From positions 1-64,000 of the forward strand of contig CAKTYZ010000003.1 of NCBI GenBank assembly GCA_934635225.1: 64,000 nucleotides of DNA, given 5' to 3'. The DNA is from an uncultured Kiritimatiellota bacterium. Lineage in GTDB: Bacteria; Verrucomicrobiota; Kiritimatiellia; RFP12; UBA1067. The first letter of the stretch is position 1; every line of letters starts with the position of its first letter. This document shows positions 42,605 through 50,126 of this stretch, one piece after another. The position numbers and the translations under genes are program-made. The notes beneath the pieces were generated by a model, which made no database searches, was not told where the DNA came from, and worked only from the letters and a program-made list of their open reading frames with translations.

Positions 42605-43150
42605 CTACCTCCTAAAACCTATCAATTCACCTCCTTTGAGATAAATGGGGGCGCCCGGCTTGAAGTCGCCGCCTTTCTCGCGCTTGCGCTCCGCGATGAG
42701 CTGCGGCACGTCCAAGTCGCCAAGCGACACTTCCTCCTCCAGCACGTAGCAGTAGTAGTCGCACTGGGCGGAAGCGTAGCCCATCTTGATCATCTTGTCC
42801 TTCTCGCAGCGCATAATTGTTCGGCGCGTCTTCCCCAACTGTTGCGCGTAATGTTCGGCTCGCATGCCTGGATGTGCCTTTATGAGCGAAAGCAATCTGT
42901 TCCGATCATCATTTACTGTGACATTTACTGTGCTAGTTACTGTGACACCACTTGATTTTGCCGTGACAGCCTTTGCCCTTGCTGTCTCATCCGATGTCAT
43001 AGTATTTCTATGGACATTCATCCTTACGGCGATGCCCGCATCTTCGACCACGACGGGGTTTATGCCATGCCATAATCGCGCAAGATGCCATTCACGCGGC
43101 GCAACCCACTGCCCCACTCCTCATGTCTGTAGGTGGCACAAACGAAGTCT
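42605..43150 (-). pseudogene. Remnant of an AlbA_2/RecG_C-like regulator with C-terminal winged helix
   Basis: Two minus-strand frames make consecutive parts of one protein. The upstream part (about 43115-43065) encodes HEEWGSGLRRVNGILRDYG. After a frame change the lower part encodes NPVVVEDAGIAVRMNVHR, then TVNVTVNDD and a helix-turn-helix (HYAQQLGKTRRTIMRCEKD). Together they match the C-terminal end of ATP-binding AlbA_2-type proteins, in which a G-x-G-x-R-x-x helix precedes a NVTVN linker and a winged helix. The large N-terminal part is missing. Its last codons overlap the ribosome-binding site of the short ASCH gene. The lower frame could still make a small DNA-binding protein, but no start site is convincing. 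Confidence 0.6.
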
Positions 43151-43771
43151 TTAGTCACTGTCCTTTGATTCATTTAGAAAACGTTTTCTATGATATGCCG
43201 CGATATCATTGACAAGCGCATTTACTGTTCCCAATTCGGCATAATGCCATACCGACCATGAGTTCATAAATAATCCTGCCGGTGCTAACGGCAACCAACT
43301 AAGACATCTGAGTTCTTCTGCTTTTGCAGTAGAGTAGATGGGCTTCCTTTTTAATGACAAGACCGCAGACCCATCAAATGTACAGACTTCTCCTGTAGGC
43401 ACAAGAAAGAAGGTATAGCCTGCCAATAAACCGACAGCCATTGAATCTTCTACCGTCATACCTGCTTGCCTAAACAAGAATGACACATGATATGAATCGT
43501 CGATAGTTCCTTTGCCATACAAAACCTCAGAGAAAAGACCTGTGGCTTTCAATCCCTCTTCAATCTTGTCCCTTAACTCTTGCATTTCAGGCGCGGCAAT
43601 TATATCATTCCTGTCCAAATCCAGAATAACATCGTAGGAGATGGGAACTTTATCTTCGACCGAAATTCGCGTTTCAATGACGGGAGTATTATCCGTATAC
43701 CCTGCATCCCACATTATGCAACCCGAAAACAACACGGAGATTCCAATGCCGATGATAAGTTTACTTTTCAT
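43151..43771 (-). CDS. Unrecognised lipoprotein
   Basis: 206 aa. Lipobox LFSGC near residues 14-18 after MKSKLIIGIGISV. The body is mixed alpha/beta with a hydrophobic stretch AVGLLAGYTFFLVP, which is too polar around it to be sure of as a membrane span. No family recognised. The sequence is AT-rich compared with the flanking chromosome. Its ATG lies 11 bases inside the end of the PDZ-lipoprotein gene, so the two are translated together and probably work together at the envelope. Confidence 0.7.
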   Translation of the reverse strand: MKSKLIIGIGISVLFSGCIMWDAGYTDNTPVIETRISVEDKVPISYDVILDLDRNDIIAAPEMQELRDKIEEGLKATGLFSEVLYGKGTIDDSYHVSFLFRQAGMTVEDSMAVGLLAGYTFFLVPTGEVCTFDGSAVLSLKRKPIYSTAKAEELRCLSWLPLAPAGLFMNSWSVWHYAELGTVNALVNDIAAYHRKRFLNESKDSD

Positions 43772-44567
43772 CTGTCACCTCCACTTCCTTGATGGCGCCC
43801 TCGTTCGCAATAAACGGTGCGATATCTTTTCGCGTCATAATTGGCACTCCATTTATCGACTTTACCACTTGACCTCGCTTGACGCCGTGTTTTTCAGCCT
43901 GCGTTCCGTGCACGACAGCAAGGACATGGACAACAGTTGGCGAATCGGCTTTCTCCGTTGGAAGTCGTTTTGGGATATGCCACACAATGCCGTATCGACC
44001 ATTATAATCAATCTTTTTGAAAAACATTGCATCATGTTGGTAAATACTCACTTCGCGCTGAACAGGGACGGCATTCAACGTTGTGGTAGTTGACGTTCCG
44101 GAATATGTCCCAGTCCCGTACACATAACCGCCTCTTCCGTATGCTGATGCATTTACAGAACCGCTATGATAAGTTTTAGCGTATGAAGGCAGAAACATCA
44201 CTGATGTGTATTGCTTGTTCTCCTTGAATCGAACATCCAAAAGGACGAGTGCGGCATTGTGTTTTTCAGCCGTATCGATTGCACAGGAAAAAGGACAATA
44301 CGGACTGTTAAAGGAACTGTGACCGATAGCCACATATCCATCTTCCATCAGACGGAGTACATCTTCTTCGGTCGTGACCGTCTTAAGAATCACAGGTGCA
44401 TCACCATGAACAGACTGTAGTGCCCTGTCTCTTTCGGAATCAGTATAGAACTTCTCATAATTGTTGGCTATGCACCCAGAAAGAACAATCAAAAGGCATA
44501 TCGATGCGGTTGTCCGACTGATGCATTCCCATAAAGACATATTAAAGAGCATTCTTTTAGTATTCAT
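43761..44567 (-). CDS. Lipoprotein with C-terminal PDZ-like domain
   Basis: 268 aa. Lipobox VLSGC near residues 28-32. A middle domain with GHSSFNSPYCPFSCAIDTAE and a Gly/Ser/Thr-rich loop (GRGGYVYGTGTYSGTSTTTT) precedes a PDZ-like end: VVHVLAVVHGTQAEKHGVKR, GQVVKSINGVPIMTRKDI. No protease or other catalytic residues seen. PDZ domains bind peptide termini or tune partners. The start overlaps the tiny ORF upstream (ATGA) and the end overlaps the next lipoprotein gene by 11 bases. AT-rich. Confidence 0.7.
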   Translation of the reverse strand: MNTKRMLFNMSLWECISRTTASICLLIVLSGCIANNYEKFYTDSERDRALQSVHGDAPVILKTVTTEEDVLRLMEDGYVAIGHSSFNSPYCPFSCAIDTAEKHNAALVLLDVRFKENKQYTSVMFLPSYAKTYHSGSVNASAYGRGGYVYGTGTYSGTSTTTTLNAVPVQREVSIYQHDAMFFKKIDYNGRYGIVWHIPKRLPTEKADSPTVVHVLAVVHGTQAEKHGVKRGQVVKSINGVPIMTRKDIAPFIANEGAIKEVEVTDEK

Positions 44568-44650
44568 TCGTGGTCTCTTTTTAGTTGCTCAAATCGCTCC
44601 ACCGCCTCTTCGCTCACCTTGTACGGCGGGATGTACTTTTCGGAACTCAT
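44564..44650 (-). CDS. 28-residue ORF resembling a Fic-protein N-terminus
   Basis: Starts MSSEKYIPPYKVSEEAVERF and ends QLKRDHE. The start resembles the N-terminus of many Fic-family proteins (x-YxPPYxVxxEAV). Its ATG overlaps the RapZ-like stop (ATGA) and its stop overlaps the PDZ-lipoprotein ATG (ATGA), so it keeps the reading chain unbroken. It could be a real small protein, a decayed Fic gene, or simply a coupling device. Not testable by sequence alone. Confidence 0.4.
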   Translation of the reverse strand: MSSEKYIPPYKVSEEAVERFEQLKRDHE

Positions 44651-45067
44651 TGCCCGACCCCTCTTGTTTCTGTCTTCCAATAATGTTTTGCTGAATGCAC
44701 AACCGCGACCTCGATTCCGTCTATTATAGCAAGACGTTCTGCTAGACGCTCTGCGAAATACACGGATCGGTGCTGTCCCCCGGTGCAGCCGAAGGCGACT
44801 TGAAGATGATCGCGGCCATCTCGCTTGTATTGTTCTATCGATTGGCGAACAAGCGTCTCGGTCGCCTCAAGGAACGGCTCGACAGTCTTTGGGAAGCGGG
44901 CGAAGAAGTCACAGACGGGATTGTCGCGCCCCGTGTAGCCGCGTAGTGTCTCGTCCCAGAATGGGTTAGGCATGGCCCGGCAATCGAACACGAAGCCCCC
45001 TCCATTACCGGTGGGGGTCTTCCGGCAAGCCGCGCTTAAAGGAGAATGATATGACGGTGATGGTCAT
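44647..45067 (-). pseudogene. Stand-alone RapZ C-terminal-domain protein, frameshifted as written
   Basis: From the ATG at 45067 the frame encodes MTITVISFSFKRGLPEDP, the start of a RapZ C-domain. At a five-base homopolymer (G5 at 45013-45017, C5 in gene sense) the family match moves to another frame: GNGGGFVFDCRAMPNPFWDE, then GCTGGQHRSVYFAERLAERL. Removing one base gives a 139-aa protein. In RapZ this domain binds the GlmY/GlmZ small RNAs; an N-terminal kinase-like domain is absent here. The frame change may be a real mutation, a sequencing error, or programmed slippage. A shorter frame of 115 codons from 44991 contains most of the domain. Overlaps both neighbours by four bases. Confidence 0.65.
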
Positions 45068-45120
45068 ATGGAATTCACTTCGGCAAGCTGCATATTTACG
45101 ACGTCGGAAATCTTGTTCAC
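45064..45120 (-). CDS. 18-codon linking ORF between fic and the RapZ-like gene
   Basis: GTG start overlaps the Fic stop codon and the TGA stop overlaps the RapZ-like ATG. Encodes VNKISDVVNMQLAEVNSI. No family recognised. It may exist only to carry ribosomes across the gap. Confidence 0.25.
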   Translation of the reverse strand: MNKISDVVNMQLAEVNSI

Positions 45121-46022
45121 CTATGGCTCTCCGATTCAGGCGGCTTATCATCGTCAGTCTCGTAGTAGTATGAATAATCAATGCCTTTCATGAACATCTC
45201 CCGATCGGCGATTTTACTGGTTAGGGCGGGTCGGAGGAGTTGCTTGAGTGGCTTGCTGTCCGAGACGCTTGTTCGCATTGCGGAAAGGTATGTCTTCTTG
45301 TCCACCTTGCTCCAGTCGATGCATCGCTTGAGAGAGCGTTTCAGCATAAGGTCGAGCCAGATGCGCGTGGCGCGTCCATTCCCCTCCATGAACGGGTGCG
45401 CTACGTTCATTTCAACATACTTGTCGATTATCTCTTCGAACGCGTTTTCGGGCATGGCCTCAATTGTCGCGAGCGTTGTCGGGAAGTGCATACAGTTGGC
45501 GAATGTGAAGCCGCCCTTGGAAATGTTCTTCGTCCTGACCTGTCCTGCGAAGTCGTATAGACCGCCGAAGATGTATCCATGAATCTGCCGCAGGCACTTC
45601 ACGCTTCCCGGTTCAAGGCTGGACAAGAGATCGCTCTCGAAAAGCGCATACGCCTTATGGCGCGATTTACCGTCAATGGTGTTGTCGGAGTAGAGGAACC
45701 AGTCGAGAAATGCCGTTGCCCGTTCATTTGGGATTTTCTTTGCAAGCGCGACAACGCCGTCTGCATCCACGACGTCGGAAAGATAGGACTTGCCGTCCGC
45801 CGCTTTCAGCTTCAGTTGGGTAGTGGCGCTAACCAGCTCGTCGTCCGTCCGTTTCAGCTTCGCCTTGAGGAATTTCCAGTAGTTTCGTGCTTTGGCATAT
45901 TCAGGTTCATTGTTGATGGCGGCAATGACATCAAGAACAGAGAACCGCCACTTTGCGGCGGCATCATCCCAGATCGCCCGCACCTCGCGGTCATTGTAGA
46001 AACGGATGGAAGATTTATGCAT
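45117..46022 (-). CDS. Fic-domain protein with Bro-N/RhuM-like N-terminus
   Basis: 301 aa. The N-terminal part (about 1-110: SIRFYNDREVRAIWDD, FSVLDVIAAI, NYWKFLKAKLK) resembles Bro-N/RhuM domains. A Fic domain follows with the complete motif HPFMEGNGRATR at 209-220. Most Fic enzymes attach AMP to a Ser, Thr or Tyr of a target protein; some are toxins held by an inhibitory helix. No classic inhibitor motif (S/T-x-x-x-E-G/N) was found upstream of the Fic motif. TAGGAG lies seven bases before the ATG, which overlaps the ASCH-gene stop (TGATG). AT-rich island gene. Confidence 0.85.
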   Translation of the reverse strand: MHKSSIRFYNDREVRAIWDDAAAKWRFSVLDVIAAINNEPEYAKARNYWKFLKAKLKRTDDELVSATTQLKLKAADGKSYLSDVVDADGVVALAKKIPNERATAFLDWFLYSDNTIDGKSRHKAYALFESDLLSSLEPGSVKCLRQIHGYIFGGLYDFAGQVRTKNISKGGFTFANCMHFPTTLATIEAMPENAFEEIIDKYVEMNVAHPFMEGNGRATRIWLDLMLKRSLKRCIDWSKVDKKTYLSAMRTSVSDSKPLKQLLRPALTSKIADREMFMKGIDYSYYYETDDDKPPESESHR

Positions 46023-46486
46023 CAGTCAGCTCCTAATTGCGCATTTACTGCACCAGAAACATCTTCCGGCAGCCGCCACATTCCGACATTGCCGCGACAG
46101 GGAATGGGAGCAGGCAACTTGCGAATGTTCGAGAGTAGCCACCAGTAGCGGTAGCCTTCATTCCAAAACTGCGCCTGAACCCGCCAAGGTTCTTCTTCGG
46201 GTTCTGCATCTATCGCCTGGTAGTCCATCACCGCGACGATGTGGCCCGGCCAACAGCTCGCCTCTTCCCATGTCGGGACGATGGCATCCACCCTGTCGCC
46301 GTTTAATCGCCGCAACCACGCTTTGATGCCGTCATACTCGGCGCGGCAGAACCTCTTGGAAACGCCCATCGCGCAACGCCCCCGCGCCGGAACGGGCATG
46401 CAGCTACGGTTCTCCACACGCTTCAGTCCCGACATGATCAGGACGGCGTATGCCCCGGTGCAGGTAAAGGCGTTGACGATTGGCAT
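46022..46486 (-). CDS. ASCH-domain protein
   Basis: 154 aa from the ATG at 46486 (a TTG at 46513 is an alternative; neither has a good ribosome-binding site). The ASCH/PUA-like fold is marked by YAVLIMSGLKRVENR near the start, a GRCAMGVSKRF block, GHIVAVMDYQAID, and a closing IPCRGNVGMWRLPEDV. ASCH proteins bind RNA or modified nucleosides and some hydrolyse acylated cytidines. Its first third is duplicated at 42429-42557. The stop overlaps the Fic start, so both are made together. The DNA upstream differs from the left copy beyond the 129-bp repeat. Confidence 0.75.
   Translation of the reverse strand: MPIVNAFTCTGAYAVLIMSGLKRVENRSCMPVPARGRCAMGVSKRFCRAEYDGIKAWLRRLNGDRVDAIVPTWEEASCWPGHIVAVMDYQAIDAEPEEEPWRVQAQFWNEGYRYWWLLSNIRKLPAPIPCRGNVGMWRLPEDVSGAVNAQLGAD
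46344..46472. repeat. 129-bp direct repeat, right copy
   Basis: Matches 42429-42557 at 128 of 129 positions, same orientation. The intervening 3.8 kb contains the Fic, RapZ-like and lipoprotein genes. Confidence 0.95.
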
Positions 46487-46546
46487 AAGTTCAATTAAGA
46501 AGATACCCTGCAATGATTGGAAGAGCCGATAGGCACTCGCGGATGA

Positions 46547-46975
46547 TCAAATGAGAGACAATTCTACCATGGACACAAAGCCTGTGTTTCCAGCACAATC
46601 AGATGTGCCAAGGATTAAATGATCGATAAGCGGTACGCCCATAAGGTCTGCCGCCTCGCGCAGTTTCGTTGTCGCCGCGATGTCCGCCTTGCTGGGCGTG
46701 AGGTCGCCCGAGGGATGGTTGTGCGCGACGATGATTTCCTCCGCGCCGGCTTTCAGCGCCTCGCGGAAGATTGCGCCCGCGTCAATTGTTGCCGTGCCGT
46801 CCTTGTGCCCGACGGAAACAAGAATCGGCTTGGCAAGTGCCTTGCCGTTGCCGTCCAGCGGCAGGACGAACACACGCTCCTCCTTCTGCTCCTTCGGCAA
46901 CGCGGCGCGGAACATCGCGTCAGCGTCAGCGGGGGTTTCGACGCAGCACTTTTCTAACAAACCTTTATGCCTCAT
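46547..46975 (-). CDS. RadC-like JAB-domain protein, short form
   Basis: 142 aa from the ATG at 46975. It is the MPN/JAB metalloprotease-like core of RadC: HNHPSGDLTPSKAD (His near 85 and 87, Asp near 98) with VPLIDHLILGT after it. The helix-hairpin-helix N-terminus of chromosomal RadC is missing. Short RadC-like genes are common on mobile and defence islands; their role is unclear. The start lies inside the end of the upstream gene by 11 bases. No ribosome-binding site is visible, so translation may depend on coupling. Confidence 0.8.
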   Translation of the reverse strand: MRHKGLLEKCCVETPADADAMFRAALPKEQKEERVFVLPLDGNGKALAKPILVSVGHKDGTATIDAGAIFREALKAGAEEIIVAHNHPSGDLTPSKADIAATTKLREAADLMGVPLIDHLILGTSDCAGNTGFVSMVELSLI

Positions 46976-47288
46976 AGTGAAACACCTGGTAATTCTCGAC
47001 ATTGCGTTTGTTGATTGTGAAGCAATCATGTTTTTGTAAAAACTTGGCGATGTCTGCTTCGCATGGAAAAGCATGATGTTCAAGATAGAACGACCTGAAG
47101 TCTTGCTTCAGCAACTTAGCAAGAGTCATTTCAAACTCACCTTTCCAGGACAAACCCATTTTTGCCAAATCAACAACAAACTCGATTTCTCGACTAGTTC
47201 CTGAGGCTTCAAGACATGCAAATACACGAATAGTGTCCTTGCTACCGCGTACTTTTTGCACATCCCCTATGACTGCATCGGTTATCAT
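46965..47288 (-). CDS. Unrecognised 107-aa protein in the restriction-modification operon
   Basis: Starts MITDAVIGDVQKVRGSKDTI. Mixed alpha/beta with no family I recognise; contains EIEFVVDLAKMGLSW and a basic C-terminal half ending NYQVFHYEA. Nine bases after the restriction endonuclease gene and overlapping the RadC-like gene, so it belongs to the same transcript. AT-rich like the endonuclease. Could be an accessory or immunity factor, but nothing in the sequence shows it. Confidence 0.65.
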   Translation of the reverse strand: MITDAVIGDVQKVRGSKDTIRVFACLEASGTSREIEFVVDLAKMGLSWKGEFEMTLAKLLKQDFRSFYLEHHAFPCEADIAKFLQKHDCFTINKRNVENYQVFHYEA

Positions 47289-47297
47289 TGTTTTTCT

Positions 47298-48338
47298 CTA
47301 GGGTCTTGAAAAATCCATGACATAGTTCTCGTCGTCTAGTTTATAGAACTTTACTTCCGTTCGGCCATATCTTTTCAAGTCGGAAACAGAAATATATGCG
47401 CCATTCGGCAACCCCAACCTTTGGCGAAAATAGCGGCCAATCTCAGAATTGTCCTGTGGTGTTTCTATACCTTTACCATTAGCCTGAGCACGAACACAGG
47501 TAAAGATTCTGTCATCGTCAGTAAGGACAGTGAAGCGATGCTTGACATCTGGAAAAAAACCTGAGCGTTGAAGCGACGCCGGAAGTCCAATGTACGACTG
47601 GTTAGGGTCGCGTTTGCTTACCGACCCATTTCCATTCGTCGATGTCCTCGGCTTCCCATCAGGGCGGACTCCCCAATTTAAGCGCGACCCGTTGCCAGCG
47701 TCTCCCTTGGTTGTGAGCAACGACAAAACAACCATTTCGTGATTGTAGAACGGCGAAGTTTTATCCGTTTCTATCTTAACAGCTTCAGAGGATTTGGCTA
47801 TTAGCGATGTAGCATGAGATTTTGTTGAGAAATCCTTATCTCTATTTGCCTTGTCGCATAAGATGGTCTTTTTCTTTACCTCCTCAAAGAAATCAAATGC
47901 CGTTGAAGGATCGCATTCAGCAAGCGTCTCTCTCCGACTTGGAAGATGGAAGCCTGATTCTGAGTAGTTGGCAGAACCGATGAATGCCTGTACGGGCTTG
48001 TCGCCTTTGCACCAAACATACACCTTAGAATGCACTGACGACGGCTTTCTCACATACGAACAAGTGAAGTCGCCATTGTATGCGAACTCCTTATGTTGTT
48101 CAAGAGAGATAAAGCCAAGATGGTTTATTTTGCTAACACCATCAGAACCCGCCATGCCATATATCAAATCAACAGATAGACTCTTCTTCCGAGATGTGCT
48201 TTCTATCAAATGCCGCGCCGCCATCGCATGAGTAGCGTAACCTGAAACAATCTTGATTGAATTGGGTGCATCGCTTCTGAAGAGCGGCTTGATAAGCGCA
48301 TACTCAAAAAGTTCATCGTCAACTACAGTTCCAAACAT
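47298..48338 (-). CDS. NgoFVII-type restriction endonuclease (PLD/HKD nuclease)
   Basis: 346 aa. Phospholipase-D-like nuclease with SSVHSKVYVWCKG (His near 103, Lys near 105) and FIGSANYSESGF, the single HKD motif of NgoFVII-family restriction enzymes, which act as dimers. The C-terminal part (SQ-rich middle, then HRFTVLTDDDRIF) probably reads the DNA site. AAGGAGG precedes the ATG. It follows the C5-methyltransferase by 29 bases, the usual partner arrangement. The NgoFVII family cuts GC-rich sites; the site here cannot be predicted. Confidence 0.85.
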   Translation of the reverse strand: MFGTVVDDELFEYALIKPLFRSDAPNSIKIVSGYATHAMAARHLIESTSRKKSLSVDLIYGMAGSDGVSKINHLGFISLEQHKEFAYNGDFTCSYVRKPSSVHSKVYVWCKGDKPVQAFIGSANYSESGFHLPSRRETLAECDPSTAFDFFEEVKKKTILCDKANRDKDFSTKSHATSLIAKSSEAVKIETDKTSPFYNHEMVVLSLLTTKGDAGNGSRLNWGVRPDGKPRTSTNGNGSVSKRDPNQSYIGLPASLQRSGFFPDVKHRFTVLTDDDRIFTCVRAQANGKGIETPQDNSEIGRYFRQRLGLPNGAYISVSDLKRYGRTEVKFYKLDDENYVMDFSRP

Positions 48339-48367
48339 AGGCCTCCTTCGCGGATTGTCATCTGCTT

Positions 48368-50104
48368 CTATTTTAAGACTCCTTCGTCAGAAATGTTACA
48401 CTCAACATGTTCATAGGCAATGCCCGCAAGAGTACGAAGCAATGCCTCAAAGATGATTTGCGCACCTCTAGGAGGCACTGCCATACCTATTTGTTTCCGC
48501 ACACTTTCTTTACTGCCTGTAAAGAGATAGTCATCAGGGAATGTCTGCAACCGTGCTCGTTCGCGATTTGTTAGCGCACGCGGCTCTGCGTAATGGTAGA
48601 TATGAGTACCGCCACCGCCTGATCCAGTAACTGTATAAGCAGGCTTATCTGGATCGAGGCGCTTATAAATTTGGCTGATTTTAGCGCCTTTTACATTAAG
48701 TTGAAGGTGAGGCGGCAGATTTGCCGTGAATGCGTTTTCTCCAGGCCGTATATACTGCAAGCGTTCTACGACAACGGAACTTTGCGCCGTTCGCGTATTG
48801 TTAGGAGCATTTGGAGGTATGGGAGGATTCTCCAATGCGGCTCTCGCAGAATTGTCCCTCGGCATGATTGAGACTGGGCTGGGCGGAAAGAACGCAAAAG
48901 GCAAGTCTTCCCTTATGCCGATTATGATTATCCTGTGGCGCGTTTGCGGCACGCCGTAATCCTCAAACTTGTAAAGATGAGGATAGATGCGATACCCCGC
49001 CTCCTTCATGCTCGAAAGAATCTTTTTGAGTGCCGCGCCTTCGTTTGCGCTGGCAAGACCACCTACATTCTCGGCAAAGAACCAAAGCGGATTGAACTTG
49101 CGAAGCACGGCAACGCCATATTGATATAATGGGCCGTAGTTTCCGTCAATACCTTTATGTTCGCCTACGACCGAAAAATCATTACACGGGAAACCAAAGG
49201 CGAAACCGTCTATGCTCGTCAGACGCTTGTCATCCAAGTCTATCTTGCGCACATCATCGCATATAACAGAAGCAGGAGAATCTGGACAGATGTTCTCCGC
49301 ATAAGTCTTGCAGGTCTGTTGGTCGTAGTCATTCGACCATGCATGAACAATCTTAAAGTTCTGATTCTCGATCGTCGCATTAAGCGCACCACACGCAAGG
49401 CCGCCTGGTCCGCAAAAGAACTCCCCCATACGATATGGTTGACCATTGGGCGTGCCGGGCATTAAGGCATGGTTGTATTCTGCACGACACTCGTTATCAA
49501 CATAGTCTATTGGTTCCGTTCTTGGCACATGGTGTTGTTCTGGGTACATCATTGACAGAAAAGTAAACTGATACGCCGCCTCGCACACGCGCAGCTGTTC
49601 GGGGCGCAGTTTCGTGACGACTTCCGGCAGACGTTTCGCGAGGTCGGGGTCGGCGCGGTCAGGCGACTCGAGGTACGCCTTGAGCTGCTTGCGCACTTTG
49701 GGCGCGGTCGCGAAGTCCGCCGTGCGGACGATGACGCGCGCCGCGTCTTCCGGCGGCGTCAACTTGTGCTGATACTTGAGCTTCGTCTTGAAGAGCAGGT
49801 ACTTCTCGCCGTGCGCCCTGCCCTTCGCAGGGTAGCCGTAGTCGCGCACCAGCTCTTCGCGGGTCTTGACGCCGACGAACTCCGCCTTGTACGTCCTCTG
49901 CTCCTTCGAGCCCTTGAAGAGCCACAGCTCCGCGATCGACGCGGCGTCGGCCTCGGCGATCTTGTCGTCGTCCGAAATGGGGTAGTTGTACCAGCCGCGC
50001 CACTTCGCCAGCTGGTCGCCCTTGTAGGTGCCGACGAGGACAACCCTGCCGCGCTGTCCGTCATCCGTCGTCCCTTGCGTTTTCTTCTGCTTTCTCGTTG
50101 CCAC
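48368..50104 (-). CDS. DNA (cytosine-5) methyltransferase with an extra N-terminal domain
   Basis: 578 aa, GTG start at 50104. The C5-methylase motifs are complete: I (GEFFCGPGGLACGA, about 228-241), IV (GFPCNDFS, catalytic Cys near 307), VI (FAENVGG), VIII (QTRHRIIIIG) and X (KQIGMAVPPRG). It protects DNA from the linked nuclease. The first 180 residues (GTYKGDQLAKWRGWYNYPIS onward) are an extra domain I do not recognise. DNA for that part is GC-rich like the chromosome, while the methylase part is clearly AT-richer, with the change near 49560, so the gene looks like a fusion. It follows the AbiEi-like gene by 22 bases. Confidence 0.9.
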   Translation of the reverse strand: MATRKQKKTQGTTDDGQRGRVVLVGTYKGDQLAKWRGWYNYPISDDDKIAEADAASIAELWLFKGSKEQRTYKAEFVGVKTREELVRDYGYPAKGRAHGEKYLLFKTKLKYQHKLTPPEDAARVIVRTADFATAPKVRKQLKAYLESPDRADPDLAKRLPEVVTKLRPEQLRVCEAAYQFTFLSMMYPEQHHVPRTEPIDYVDNECRAEYNHALMPGTPNGQPYRMGEFFCGPGGLACGALNATIENQNFKIVHAWSNDYDQQTCKTYAENICPDSPASVICDDVRKIDLDDKRLTSIDGFAFGFPCNDFSVVGEHKGIDGNYGPLYQYGVAVLRKFNPLWFFAENVGGLASANEGAALKKILSSMKEAGYRIYPHLYKFEDYGVPQTRHRIIIIGIREDLPFAFFPPSPVSIMPRDNSARAALENPPIPPNAPNNTRTAQSSVVVERLQYIRPGENAFTANLPPHLQLNVKGAKISQIYKRLDPDKPAYTVTGSGGGGTHIYHYAEPRALTNRERARLQTFPDDYLFTGSKESVRKQIGMAVPPRGAQIIFEALLRTLAGIAYEHVECNISDEGVLK

Positions 50105-50126
50105 TTTCTCCGTCTCCCTGAATCGC

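Noticed and set aside
42296..42955. Plus-strand 219-codon ORF over the ASCH fragment
   Set aside because: It is antisense to the ASCH and regulator remnants, and its counterpart in the other repeat copy is not conserved beyond the repeat.
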